Assembly: GCA_020622085.1 (NCBI GenBank)
Contig: JAHRYM010000001.1
Span: forward strand, 2,025,620-2,089,619
Direction of reading: 5' to 3'
DNA length: 64,000 bases
Source of the DNA: Paracoccaceae bacterium
Lineage (GTDB): Bacteria; Pseudomonadota; Alphaproteobacteria; Rhodobacterales; Rhodobacteraceae
Each line of letters starts with the position of its first letter. The stretch's first letter is position 1. The position numbers and the translations under genes are program-made. The notes beneath the pieces were generated by a model, which saw nothing but the letters and a program-made list of their open reading frames with translations, ran no database searches and was not told the origin of the DNA. Shown in pieces: positions 53,176-61,562 of the stretch.

Positions 53176-54225
53176 ATGAAAAGACTGCTCCTTGCATCGA
53201 CTCTTGCCGGCACGATCCTTGGCGCCCTGCCCGCCCGCGCCGCCGATCCGGAACTCCTGGTCTTCGACTGGGCCGGGTTCGAGGTTGACGGCCTCACCGC
53301 GCAATACAAGGAAAAATACGGCGACACGCCGACCTATTCCTTCTACGGCTCCGACGACGAGGCCTTCCAGAAGGTCGCGTCGGGCTTCAAGGCCGACGTG
53401 GTGCATCCCTGCACGCAGATGGTGTCGAAATACCGCGAAGCCGGGCTGATCGAACCCTGGGATACCTCGAAGATCCCGGAATTCGCCAATATCGACCCGA
53501 AGTTCCTGGGCTCCTCGATCCTCAAGGACGAAGGCGGCCTCTGGTATCTGCCGACCGATTGGGGCGTCACCGCCGTGGCCTACAACAAGGACGAGGTGCC
53601 CGAGGAAGACGTGGCCAGCCTTCAGGTCTTCGCCGATCCGAAATACGCCGGCCGCGTCTCGATCCCGAACTCTTCGGACGACGTCTGGGCGCTGGCCTAC
53701 CTTGCCACCGGCGTGACCGACTGGACCGAGATCTCGGACGACCAGTTCAAGGCCGCCGCCGACTGGCTGCGCAAGGTGCACCCGAACATCCGCAGCTACT
53801 GGAACGACCCGGCCGAGATGAGCCAGATCATGGCCAGCGGTGAAGTGCTGATCGCCTGGTCCTGGAACGACGGCGTCAATTACCTGAAGCAGGACAATTA
53901 TCCGGTCGGTTTCCAGCGCGCGCCGAAGGAAGGCATCTCGACCTGGTATTGCGGCATGGTCAACATGAAGGACGGTCCGGGCAAGGAAGAAAAGGCCTAT
54001 GATTTCGTCAATTCCTGGATCCGCCCCGATGCCGCGCCTGCGCTGATCGCGGAAATCGGCTACGGTCTTTCCAACACCAAGGCGATGGCAGCGATCGACC
54101 CGCAAGTGCTTGACGACGCGGGGCTTGGCGCGATCACCGTGCCGGTCCTTGCCCAGACCCCGAACTCGAACGCGCTGCGTGAAAAGCAACTGGCCGAATT
54201 CGAAAAGATCAAGTCCGGGTTCTAG
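53176..54225 (+). CDS. Orphan ABC substrate-binding protein, polyamine (PotD) family
   Basis: The 349-aa product has a signal peptide (MKRLLLASTLAGTILGALPA then RA|AD) and the LLVFDWAGFEVDGL opening of PotD-family proteins. It differs clearly from the first binding protein and has no permease or ATPase beside it; a strong terminator closes it. It may feed the nearby permease pair with a second ligand. GAGGA precedes the ATG. Confidence 0.88.
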   Translation: MKRLLLASTLAGTILGALPARAADPELLVFDWAGFEVDGLTAQYKEKYGDTPTYSFYGSDDEAFQKVASGFKADVVHPCTQMVSKYREAGLIEPWDTSKIPEFANIDPKFLGSSILKDEGGLWYLPTDWGVTAVAYNKDEVPEEDVASLQVFADPKYAGRVSIPNSSDDVWALAYLATGVTDWTEISDDQFKAAADWLRKVHPNIRSYWNDPAEMSQIMASGEVLIAWSWNDGVNYLKQDNYPVGFQRAPKEGISTWYCGMVNMKDGPGKEEKAYDFVNSWIRPDAAPALIAEIGYGLSNTKAMAAIDPQVLDDAGLGAITVPVLAQTPNSNALREKQLAEFEKIKSGF

Positions 54226-54249
54226 GAAGCACCCGCGCCAGAAACCAAA

Positions 54250-54282
54250 GGGCCGGTCCTCGCGGATCGGCCCTTCTTCTTT
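54250..54282 (+). terminator. Intrinsic terminator after the orphan binding protein
   Basis: A 10-bp stem GGGCCGGTCC/GGATCGGCCC with one G-U pair and loop TCGC, followed by TTCTTCTTT. Confidence 0.9.
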
Positions 54283-54283
54283 G

Positions 54284-54337
54284 CCCGAAATACTCGCGGG
54301 GGGCGTTCCGGCACGGAACGGGGGGCGGCAGCCCCCG
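54284..54337 (-). repeat. GC-rich 3'-end intergenic repeat with hairpins, copy 2
   Basis: On the minus strand, right after the DUF815 gene, it has GGGGGC-TGCC-GCCCCC, then CGTTCCG-TGC-CGGAACG, then CCCCGCGAGTATTTCGGG. The last part corresponds to CCCCGGGATATTTGG in copy 1 at 2284-2339. Confidence 0.5.
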
Positions 54338-54338
54338 G

Positions 54339-55178
54339 CTACAGCTTCACCCCGCGACGCCCGGCAAGATCGGTGAAATACTGCCAGGCCACCCGGCCCG
54401 ATCGCGATCCGCGCGTCGCCTGCCATTCGATGGCCTCGGCCCGCAGCGTCTGATCGTCGATCGCAATGCCATGCGCGTCGCAATAGCCGCGGATCATCGC
54501 CAGGTATTCGTCCTGCGTGCAGGGGTGGAACCCGAGCCACAGCCCGAAGCGATCCGACAGCGACACCTTCTCCTCCACCGCCTCGGCGGGGTTGATCGCG
54601 GTCGAGCGTTCATTCTCGATCATGTCGCGCGGCATCAGGTGGCGGCGGTTCGAGGTCGCGTAAAGGATCACATTCGCGGGCCGCCCCTCGATGCCACCGT
54701 CCAGCACCGCCTTCAGCGATTTGTAATGCTGGTCGTCATGGCTGAAGGACAGATCATCACAGAACAGCACGAAGCGATGCGCGGGGGCCGCCCGCAGCAC
54801 CGAAAGCAGCCGCCCGACGCTTGGCAGATCCTCGCGGCTCAGTTCCACGATCTTCAGTGGATGGCCGCGGCGGTTCACCTCGGCATGGATCGCCTTCACA
54901 AGGCTCGACTTCCCCATGCCGCGCGCACCCCATAAAAGTGCGTTGTTGGCGGGAAACCCTTGGGCGAAGTGCAGCGTATTGGCCAGCAGCGTGTCGCGCG
55001 ACCGGTCGATCCCCAGTAGCAGCGACAGGTCCACCCGCGCCACCTCGGCCACCGGCACCAGCCGGTCGGGTTCGGTGTGCCAAGCAAAGGCGTCGGCCCC
55101 GGCCGGATCGGGTGTTGGGGCCGGTGGCGGCGCAAGCCGCTCAAGGGCCGCGGCGATGCGCAGAAGGGCGTCGGTCAT
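54339..55178 (-). CDS. DUF815 AAA-type ATPase
   Basis: The 279-aa product has Walker A GARGMGKSSLVKAI and Walker B-like FVLFCDDLSF, followed by YATSNRRHLMPRD, the DUF815 pattern of small P-loop ATPases of unknown function. ATG 55178 is used; a TTG two codons earlier is possible. It lies 17 bp after tatC and is probably co-transcribed, with no known tie to Tat export. Confidence 0.85.
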   Translation of the reverse strand: MTDALLRIAAALERLAPPPAPTPDPAGADAFAWHTEPDRLVPVAEVARVDLSLLLGIDRSRDTLLANTLHFAQGFPANNALLWGARGMGKSSLVKAIHAEVNRRGHPLKIVELSREDLPSVGRLLSVLRAAPAHRFVLFCDDLSFSHDDQHYKSLKAVLDGGIEGRPANVILYATSNRRHLMPRDMIENERSTAINPAEAVEEKVSLSDRFGLWLGFHPCTQDEYLAMIRGYCDAHGIAIDDQTLRAEAIEWQATRGSRSGRVAWQYFTDLAGRRGVKL

Positions 55179-55195
55179 GGGCAAGGGTTCCGCGA

Positions 55196-56056
55196 TCAGT
55201 CGTCTGCCGGAGTTTCGTCCTGGTCCTCGTCGACCCAGAGCCCTTCGGCCCGCAGCCGCGCCTCGCGCGTCTTCTCAATTCGCCGGATCAGCAGGATCGA
55301 GATTTCGTATAGCGGATAGATTGCCGTGAACAGCATGATCTGGCTGATCACGTCAGGCGGCGTGGCAACGGCCGCCAGCACGAGGATCGCCACCAACGCA
55401 TATTTCCGCACGCTTGCCAGACCGTTTGCAGTGATTATCCCGGCCTTGCCCATGAGAGTGAGCAGCACCGGCATCTGGAAGCACAGGCCGAAGGCCAGGA
55501 TGAACTTCATCGTCAGGCCAAGGTATTCCTGCATCGACCCCTGGAACACGATCCCCGCCAGATGCTGGGTCAGCGCATCCTTTTCCGGCGTTGCGGTTTC
55601 ACCGGGAAGTTGCTGGAAGCTCAGGAAGAAGTTGTAGGCAACCGGCAGCACGAAATAGAAGGCGAAGGCCGCTCCCAGAAAGAACATCGCCGGCGAGGCG
55701 ATGAGGAACGGCAGGAAGGCGTTGCGTTCCGACTTGTAAAGCCCCGGCGCCACGAAGCGCCACATCTGGTAGGCGATCACCGGAAAAGACACAACCAGAC
55801 CGCCAAAGATGGCGATATTCATCGAGACAAAGAAGCCTTCCTGCGGCTTGATCAGTTGCAGCGTGCAGACCTGCCCGCGCTGCGCGAGTTCAGTGCACAA
55901 GGGCTGCGACAGGAAGTTGAAGATCGGCGAGGCCAGCGGATAGACCGCGAAGATCGCCGCGACCAGCGCCGCCAGCGACCACAGGATGCGGCCGCGCAAC
56001 TCGGTCAGGTGCTCGACCAGGGGGGCCGTGCTGTCGTCGATGTCATTGGCGCTCAT
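55196..56056 (-). CDS. tatC: Twin-arginine translocase subunit TatC
   Basis: TatC is the signal-peptide receptor of the Tat pathway for folded proteins. The 286-aa product has six membrane segments and the N-terminal LVEHLTELRGRILWS motif needed for RR binding. The MSANDIDDS start overlaps the tatB stop. It has an extended cytoplasmic acidic tail. Confidence 0.95.
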   Translation of the reverse strand: MSANDIDDSTAPLVEHLTELRGRILWSLAALVAAIFAVYPLASPIFNFLSQPLCTELAQRGQVCTLQLIKPQEGFFVSMNIAIFGGLVVSFPVIAYQMWRFVAPGLYKSERNAFLPFLIASPAMFFLGAAFAFYFVLPVAYNFFLSFQQLPGETATPEKDALTQHLAGIVFQGSMQEYLGLTMKFILAFGLCFQMPVLLTLMGKAGIITANGLASVRKYALVAILVLAAVATPPDVISQIMLFTAIYPLYEISILLIRRIEKTREARLRAEGLWVDEDQDETPADD

Positions 56057-56754
56057 GTGGTGGTTTTCTTCCGGCGGGGGGTCTTTTCACCGGGCACGGC
56101 GGCATCCGCCGCCGACTGCGGCTCGGCGGCCTTGCGCTTGCGCGTGGCGGGCGTCGGTGCGGCATCGGCCGTCTTGGTGGTTGCGGGCGCGGGCGGTTTG
56201 GGCGCCCCGTTGGCGCGGGCGGCACGTGGCCGGGGCGTTTTCGACGCAGAGACGACGGCGCCAGCGGCAGGCGCCTCCGGGTCGGGGATCAGGGCGGTTG
56301 TCGGATTGGCGCGCTCGGCCGCCTTTGCCGCCAGCTTGTCGGCCAGCGCCTGCGTGGCCGCGCCGCGCGGTGCCGCTGCGGCGCCGTCCACGGTGCCCGC
56401 CCCCGTGGCGGGTGTTGTGGCGGGTGTTGCCGCAGCCGCCGTGACGGCGGATGCAGCGGCGGCGGGCGTTGTCAGGTTGGGCTTCCAGGCCTCGAACTTG
56501 CTTGCAGCCGTTTCCAGCGCATCAAGGCCCAGCGCACGCTTCGACGTCATGTTGCGCAGATCCTTCGTCGCCTCGTCGAGGCCCGATTCCTTCGCCGCGG
56601 TTTCCATCGCGCTGGAAAACTCCTTCGCCATCGCGCGCGCTTTCGCCGTGAACCGCCCCAGCGTGCGGAACATCTGCGGCAGGTCTTTCGGACCGACGAC
56701 AATCAGTGCGACGACGCCGATGAGCACAAGCTCGCTCCAGCCGATATCCAACAT
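56053..56754 (-). CDS. tatB: Twin-arginine translocase subunit TatB
   Basis: The 233-aa product has the single N-terminal membrane helix with E8 (MLDIGWSELVLIGVVALIVV), the GPKDLP hinge and an amphipathic helix (LGRFTAKARAMAKEF). The long Ala/Pro/Thr-rich C-terminal half is low-complexity and ends in a basic RRKKTTT. It overlaps tatC by 4 nt. Confidence 0.93.
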   Translation of the reverse strand: MLDIGWSELVLIGVVALIVVGPKDLPQMFRTLGRFTAKARAMAKEFSSAMETAAKESGLDEATKDLRNMTSKRALGLDALETAASKFEAWKPNLTTPAAAASAVTAAAATPATTPATGAGTVDGAAAAPRGAATQALADKLAAKAAERANPTTALIPDPEAPAAGAVVSASKTPRPRAARANGAPKPPAPATTKTADAAPTPATRKRKAAEPQSAADAAVPGEKTPRRKKTTT

Positions 56755-56785
56755 GCGCGATGCCTTCCCGCCAGCCCTTCGAGGA

Positions 56786-56995
56786 TCAGACCTTGTCCTT
56801 TTCTGCCGGCGTCACATCGCGGGCGGCACTGGCCGAGGCGGATTCGATCTCTTCCGATCCGTCCTTCACGCCCTTCTTGAAGGCGGTGATGCCGCGACCG
56901 ACCTCACCCATCAGCGACGATACCTTGCCGCGCCCGAACAGCACCAGAAGCACGATGCCGATGACCAGGATTTCCGTAATGCCAAAACGTCCCAT
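56786..56995 (-). CDS. tatA: Twin-arginine translocase subunit TatA
   Basis: The 69-aa product (MGRFGITEILVIGIVLLVLF then GRGKVSSLMGEVGRGI) is the pore-forming TatA. It has the membrane helix, FGRGK hinge, amphipathic helix and short acidic tail. ATG 56995 gives standard length; upstream frame has no support. It heads the tatABC-DUF815 series. Confidence 0.94.
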   Translation of the reverse strand: MGRFGITEILVIGIVLLVLFGRGKVSSLMGEVGRGITAFKKGVKDGSEEIESASASAARDVTPAEKDKV

Positions 56996-57429
56996 GGGAC
57001 TACCCCTTCTCTCGCATTCCCCGGCTCCCGCCTTTGGAACCGATCTCGCCAGACAGGATATTCCTGCGTGTCGACAGCTCCAAGCGCCATCGCGGCGCCG
57101 ACAGGACGCGCCGTGAAGGCAAAGCGGCCGGTTGGGATCGCGGGGCTGTGATCGCGTCGCCATTTTGCCGGGTAATGATCTGAATCTCTTCGAAATTATC
57201 CGCATGAGTGCGTGATATTCACCAGTGCGACCCCTCTTGCGCTACTGACAGAAACATGTCAGTAGCCCGGATAATCAGCAGCGCGGCCAGACCGCCGCGC
57301 AATGGGCAAAAGGTCGATGACGGCCCCTTGCCGCCATCGAATCCTTCCCATCGGGCGGATGGCATGCGTGGCAGGGGCGATTCCGCACCAGACCCCACCG
57401 CCCCCCATCCACAGGAAGGCTTTGCCCCG
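56996..57429. other. Divergent intergenic region between tatA and the WYL regulator
   Basis: About 430 bp. It holds a perfect palindrome at 57241-57266 that overlaps a possible -35 (CTGACA, 57245-57250), with GATAAT at 57270-57275 in the direction of the WYL gene. The tatA promoter should lie on the left side but is not clear. No gene seen. Confidence 0.5.
57241..57266. promoter_or_regulatory. Palindrome, candidate operator of the WYL regulator
   Basis: GCTACTGACA (57241-57250), spacer GAAACA, TGTCAGTAGC (57257-57266): perfect 10-bp arms. TGACA-N6-TGTCA at its centre suits a dimeric HTH protein. Confidence 0.65.
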
Positions 57430-58101
57430 ATGCGCCGCTCCGACCGCCTGTTCGACCTGATCCAGATCCTGCGCGACGGCAGGCTGCATCGCGCGGCCGA
57501 TCTGGCGCAGGCACTGTCAGTCTCGACACGGACGATCTGGCGCGACATGGCGACGCTTGCCGCCTCGGGCCTGCCTGTCGAAGGCGAGCGGGGCATCGGC
57601 TATCTTCTGCGCGACCCGATCACCCTGCCGCCGGTCGCCCTGACGCGGGAAGAATTCGAGGCGCTGCGGCTGGGCATGGCGCTGGTGGCCAGCGCTGCCG
57701 ATCCCGGGACTGCCCGCGCGGCCGGCAGCCTGCGTGCCAAGATTGCCGCCGTCGCCCCACATGGAACAGAGGAAGGCACCGATGCCTTCGTCTTTTCCAG
57801 CCCCGAAGCCGCCAAGGCCGCCCCGCATCTGGGGTTGATACGCCGGGCCTTGCGCGAACATCTGGTGTTGCAGATGACCTTTGCCGATCCGGGAGGGCTG
57901 GAAACGAAGCGGCGCATCCGTCCGCTGCAACTGGAATTCTGGGGCAAGGTCTGGACGCTGACCGCGTGGTGCGAATGGCGCGGCGATTTCCGCGTCTTCC
58001 GCATCGACCGCATCTTGTCGCTGGCCCCGGCCGGCGGGGCCTTCCTGCCGGAACCCGGCAAGACGATCGAGGCTTACCTCGCGCGGTTCGACACCACCTG
58101 A
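57430..58101 (+). CDS. HTH-WYL domain transcriptional regulator (YafY type)
   Basis: The 223-aa product has an N-terminal HTH_11 domain (MRRSDRLFDLIQILRDGRLH, AADLAQALSVSTRTIWRDM) and a WYL domain (FWGKVWTLTAWCEWRGDFRVFRID). The WYL motif is degenerate (WTLTAWCE). ATG 57430 gives the conserved N-terminus with AGGAAGG upstream. Its 3' end overlaps by 28 bp the 3' end of the ABC gene on the other strand. Confidence 0.87.
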   Translation: MRRSDRLFDLIQILRDGRLHRAADLAQALSVSTRTIWRDMATLAASGLPVEGERGIGYLLRDPITLPPVALTREEFEALRLGMALVASAADPGTARAAGSLRAKIAAVAPHGTEEGTDAFVFSSPEAAKAAPHLGLIRRALREHLVLQMTFADPGGLETKRRIRPLQLEFWGKVWTLTAWCEWRGDFRVFRIDRILSLAPAGGAFLPEPGKTIEAYLARFDTT

Positions 58102-59201
58102 TCCTGCGGGAAGACAAAGCATCGGTCGCGGCGGATCATCAGCCACATCACGGTGCCGGGGGCCGGCATGAACACGCCCGGCACCGTGGCGCGAAGAATT
58201 ACGTCACCGAAATCCATGCGGAACTCGACAAGGCTCTCGCGGCCCATGAAGCGCGCCCGGACCACCGTGCCCCGCGCCGCCGTCCCGTCCTTGACCGTCG
58301 GGCGCGGCCCATGTCCGGCGCGGTCGAAGTCAAGCTTCAGGTGCTGTGGCCTGATCACGATGTCCACATGGGTGCCATCAGAAAGCCCCGGCGCCAGGAA
58401 CTGGCCAAAGGGCGTCTGCGTGAGCGCCCCCTCGACCACGGCTTCCAGCACGTTGATATCGGAAAAGAACGCGGCCGCCTGCCGGTCCACGGGGGAATTG
58501 TAGATGTTGTAGGGCGCCCCGCGCTGCACGATCCGGCCACCGCGCATCAGGGCAATTTCATCGGCCATGCGCATCGCCTCGTGCGGTTCGTGCGTGACCA
58601 GAAGCACCGCCGCGCCTTCCTCCTTCAGAAGCGCCAGCGTGTCGTCGCGGATGCCGTCACGCAACCGTTCGTCCAGCCCCGAGAAGGGTTCGTCCATCAG
58701 AAGGATCCGCGGGCTTGGCGCAAGCGCCCGTGCAAGCGCAACCCGCTGCTGTTCGCCCCCCGACAACTCGTGCGGGAACTTCGCCCCGAAGCCCGACAGC
58801 GCCACCCGCTCCAGCAACTGCTCGACACGCTGCATCCGCCCCGGCGCACGGCGCGGCAGGCCGAAGGCCACGTTGTCGGCCACCGACAGATGCGGAAACA
58901 GTGCGAAATCCTGAAACATCAGGCCGATGGCGCGGTCTTCGGGCGGCAGGTGCAGGTGATCGTCGCTGACGACGCGGCTATCGCTGATGACGCTGCCCGC
59001 GTCCTGCCGTTCGACACCGGCGATGATGCGCAGGGTGGTCGACTTGCCACAGCCCGAAGGACCAAGCAGGCAGGTCACCTGCCCCGCCACAAGGCTGAGA
59101 GAGACGTCATCGACCACCGCACGGCCGTCGAAAACCCGGCTGAGGGCCCGCACCTCGAGGCGAGGCTGACGAAGCTGGGCGGGACGGGAGGTCTGGGACA
59201 A
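58074..59201 (-). CDS. ABC transporter ATP-binding protein, FbpC (iron/thiamine-type) family
   Basis: A 375-aa protein with GPSGCGKST, signature LSGGEQQRVALARAL, Walker B ILLMDEPFSGLD and a C-terminal TOBE domain. The layout matches FbpC/AfuC Fe(III) importers. The start is uncertain. TTG 59201 gives family length; in-frame ATG 59309 would add 36 unusual residues and lies inside a 13-bp tandem repeat. No permease or binding protein is adjacent, so it is an orphan or serves a distant system. Confidence 0.8.
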   Translation of the reverse strand: MSQTSRPAQLRQPRLEVRALSRVFDGRAVVDDVSLSLVAGQVTCLLGPSGCGKSTTLRIIAGVERQDAGSVISDSRVVSDDHLHLPPEDRAIGLMFQDFALFPHLSVADNVAFGLPRRAPGRMQRVEQLLERVALSGFGAKFPHELSGGEQQRVALARALAPSPRILLMDEPFSGLDERLRDGIRDDTLALLKEEGAAVLLVTHEPHEAMRMADEIALMRGGRIVQRGAPYNIYNSPVDRQAAAFFSDINVLEAVVEGALTQTPFGQFLAPGLSDGTHVDIVIRPQHLKLDFDRAGHGPRPTVKDGTAARGTVVRARFMGRESLVEFRMDFGDVILRATVPGVFMPAPGTVMWLMIRRDRCFVFPQDQVVSNRAR

Positions 59202-59293
59202 GCCGGGCGCATCCTGATGGTTTTCGTCGGGCTTGGTATCAGCGAGACGGTGGCGCCGCAAGCCCGTGGCGACGCCACCGCCGCATGCCGACT

Positions 59294-59332
59294 CATGAAC
59301 CCCGCCCATGAACCCAACCCATGAACCCGGCC
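59294..59332. repeat. 13-bp tandem repeat, three units
   Basis: Three units beginning CATGAACCC (59294-59306, 59307-59319, 59320-59332). On the minus strand each carries an ATG; because 13 is not a multiple of three these fall in three different frames. Confidence 0.85.
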
Positions 59333-59347
59333 CGCCACACCGGACGA

Positions 59348-60127
59348 TCACATGGTAAGGTTCGTGGCCCCGCCATCCAGGAGGATGTTCTGCCCCACGA
59401 TGAACCCCGCGTGGACCGAACAGAGGAACGCGCACATCGCGCCGAACTCCTCGGGCGTGCCATAGCGCCGCGCGGGGATGGTCGCCATGCGCTGGCGCGC
59501 TGCGTTCTCGATGCTGATTCCTTCGGTCCGGGCAACGCCGCCATCCAGGGCAATGGCGCGGTCGGTCGCGTGGATCCCGGGCAAAAGATTGTTCACGGTG
59601 ACACCTTGCGGCGCCACCTGCCGCGCCATGCCGGCCACAAAACCCGTCAAGCCGGTGCGCGCGGTGTTCGAGAGCCCCAGCGCCGGGATGGGCGCCCGGA
59701 CCGCCTGCGAGGTGATGTTGACCACCCTGCCCCAGCCGCGTGCCGCCATTCCCGGCACCAGCGCCTGCATCAGCGCGATCGGCGTCAGCATGTTGGCGTC
59801 AAGCGCACGGATGAAATCGTCGCGGTTCCAGTCGTTCCATGTGCCGGGCGGTGGGCCGCCGGCATTGGTCACAAGGATGTCCACGGCGCCCGCCGCCTCC
59901 AGAACCCTCTTCCGGACCGTTTCGGTGGTGATGTCACCCGCCACCCCGATGACAGTGACGCCATGGGCCGTCTCAAGCGCGCGGGCGGTGGCCTGAAGTG
60001 CTTCTTCGCCTCGGGCATTGATCACCAGATCGCAGCCCGCCGCAGCCAGCGCTTCGGCGCAGCCGCGCCCCAGCCCTTTTGACGCTGCCGTGACCAGCGC
60101 CTTTCGCCCGCGGATGCCCAGGTCCAT
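59348..60127 (-). CDS. SDR-family oxidoreductase lacking the YxxxK pair
   Basis: The 259-aa product has the nucleotide motif TAASKGLG (13-20) and NAGG (89-92), then VVNITSQAVRAPIPALGLSN and NTARTGLTGFV where other SDRs have YxxxK. S140 is kept but Tyr and Lys are absent. This matches a divergent FabG-like subgroup with LSN-AR in that place. It may use a changed mechanism or be non-catalytic. Start ATG 60127 behind GGAGGA. Confidence 0.83.
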   Translation of the reverse strand: MDLGIRGRKALVTAASKGLGRGCAEALAAAGCDLVINARGEEALQATARALETAHGVTVIGVAGDITTETVRKRVLEAAGAVDILVTNAGGPPPGTWNDWNRDDFIRALDANMLTPIALMQALVPGMAARGWGRVVNITSQAVRAPIPALGLSNTARTGLTGFVAGMARQVAPQGVTVNNLLPGIHATDRAIALDGGVARTEGISIENAARQRMATIPARRYGTPEEFGAMCAFLCSVHAGFIVGQNILLDGGATNLTM

Positions 60128-60429
60128 CGGTTCCTCCTGTCTTTCGCCGTGACCGGCGGCCAGCATCGGCCCAAACCGGGGCCGTGCGCAAGCCCCGCGA
60201 CAGCCCCCCTTGCGCCTCTCCCCCCTTGCGCCTCTCCCTCCTTGCGCCTCTCCCTCCTTGCGCCACTGCCTCCTTGCGCCACTGCCCCTTCGCACACCGA
60301 CGACGCAACCCGGAACGCCGGAGCCGCGTGTTTGCGCACAGCCCGCCTCTGCAATCGCGCACCAATGCAATGATTGACCGGCGCGTGGCGGCATGCGCGA
60401 ATGGCCGAGGATTTGATCAAGCCCATTCG
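60128..60429. other. Divergent intergenic region with a 16-bp repeat array
   Basis: About 300 bp between the SDR gene and the Hint-domain gene. The main content is the five-unit repeat at 60210-60289. No gene is supported; the proline-rich frames are a by-product of the repeat. Confidence 0.5.
60210..60289. repeat. 16-bp tandem repeat, five units
   Basis: Five units each starting TTGCGCC, at 60210, 60226, 60242, 60258 and 60274. The first three carry TCTC and the last two ACTG after the core. On the minus strand they read as repeated GGAGG-like stretches in the SDR leader. Confidence 0.9.
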
Positions 60430-61419
60430 ATGACGATTGACGCGCCCTGCGCCTTGCCAGGCTACACCGCCCAAGCCTACCCCGCAGCGGCACTGCGGGT
60501 CGTGGCCGGCGCAAGCCTTGGCGATACGCTGGCCGATGACACCGCCGTGCCGGGCGATGTCTACCGCCTGTCCTGGCAAGGCGCGCCAGTCCAGTTGGCG
60601 CTTGCCGGACCCAGCGTCGCCGGGGGCGGCCAGTTCCTTGCCGATGCCATGGGACGCCCGGCCGAACCCATCCGCGCCCTGCATCTGCTGACCTTCCTTT
60701 CATCCGAGGCCGAGAGGGCCGATGTCCTGGTAATCGAGGGCACGCGGATCAGCCGGATGGCGGTGCCGCTAGCACCGCTCGCGCCGCTCAGTGACCACAC
60801 GTTGATCGGGATCGGCCCCGTTCCCGCCGGGCTCAGGATTGCCGACATCGTCTGCGCCGCCTTCGCCCCAGGCACCCGCATCGCCCTGCCCGACGGCAGC
60901 CTTTGCCCGATCGCCGCACTGTCACCCGGCGACATGGTGCTGACACGTGACAACGGCCCGCAACCGGTGCGCTGGATCGGGCGCGTCACGCTGGGCGCGC
61001 GCGGCAGTCTTGCGCCGGTGGTCATCACGGCTGGAACGCTGGGCAATATCGGCGATCTGGTCGTCAGCCCCAGCCACCGCATCCATGTCTACCAGCGCGG
61101 CACCAGTCGGATCGGCGGCAGCGCCTGTCTTCTGGTCCCGGCCCGCCACCTTGTCGAGGGTGATCGGATCTACCGGCGCGAAACGGCGCATGCCGATTAC
61201 CTGAGCCTCGTCTTCGACCGGCACGAGATCATCTATGCCGAAGGGGTGCCGGTGGAGAGCCTGGTCATAGATCCCGCCGGCCTGCCGGTGCTGCCCGCGC
61301 CGCTGTGCGAAGAGATCGGGCGCCGCTTCCCGGGGTTCGAACAGGCCCGCCATACCGCGCCCGAGCCCCCCGCAGAGTCACTGACCGAGCTGCGCCGACG
61401 GATTCTGGGCGGGCTGTGA
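60430..61419 (+). CDS. Hint-domain protein (Hint_2)
   Basis: The 329-aa product has an N-terminal jelly-like region and a C-terminal Hedgehog/intein (Hint_2) domain that opens CAAFAPGTRIALPDGSLCPI and continues with LSPGDMVLTRDNGPQPVRWI and SPSHRIHVYQ. Many Rhodobacteraceae proteins share it; some are extracellular. There is no sign of a second extein beyond the tail. ATG 60430 is chosen; ATG 60370 is possible. Neither has a good ribosome binding site. Confidence 0.8.
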   Translation: MTIDAPCALPGYTAQAYPAAALRVVAGASLGDTLADDTAVPGDVYRLSWQGAPVQLALAGPSVAGGGQFLADAMGRPAEPIRALHLLTFLSSEAERADVLVIEGTRISRMAVPLAPLAPLSDHTLIGIGPVPAGLRIADIVCAAFAPGTRIALPDGSLCPIAALSPGDMVLTRDNGPQPVRWIGRVTLGARGSLAPVVITAGTLGNIGDLVVSPSHRIHVYQRGTSRIGGSACLLVPARHLVEGDRIYRRETAHADYLSLVFDRHEIIYAEGVPVESLVIDPAGLPVLPAPLCEEIGRRFPGFEQARHTAPEPPAESLTELRRRILGGL

Positions 61420-61442
61420 TCCCGGAGGGCGCGGGCGCGGAG

Positions 61443-61482
61443 GTCAAGGCACCGGGCGGAACGTCAAGGCACCGGGCGGAAC
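61443..61482 (+). repeat. 20-bp perfect tandem duplication
   Basis: Two identical 20-bp copies (61443-61462, 61463-61482) starting GTCAAGGCACC. They lie between the Hint gene and prfC. Confidence 0.9.
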
Positions 61483-61562
61483 CTGTCGGGTAGCATCCGC
61501 CGCAGACCGGGCTTCACGCATGATTGCGTGGCGGGCACGGTCAGGCTAAACCCCGCGCCATC

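Noticed and set aside
60184-60429. Proline/leucine-rich N-terminal extension of the Hint protein
   Set aside because: It is produced by translating the 16-bp repeat; no ribosome binding site or conservation.
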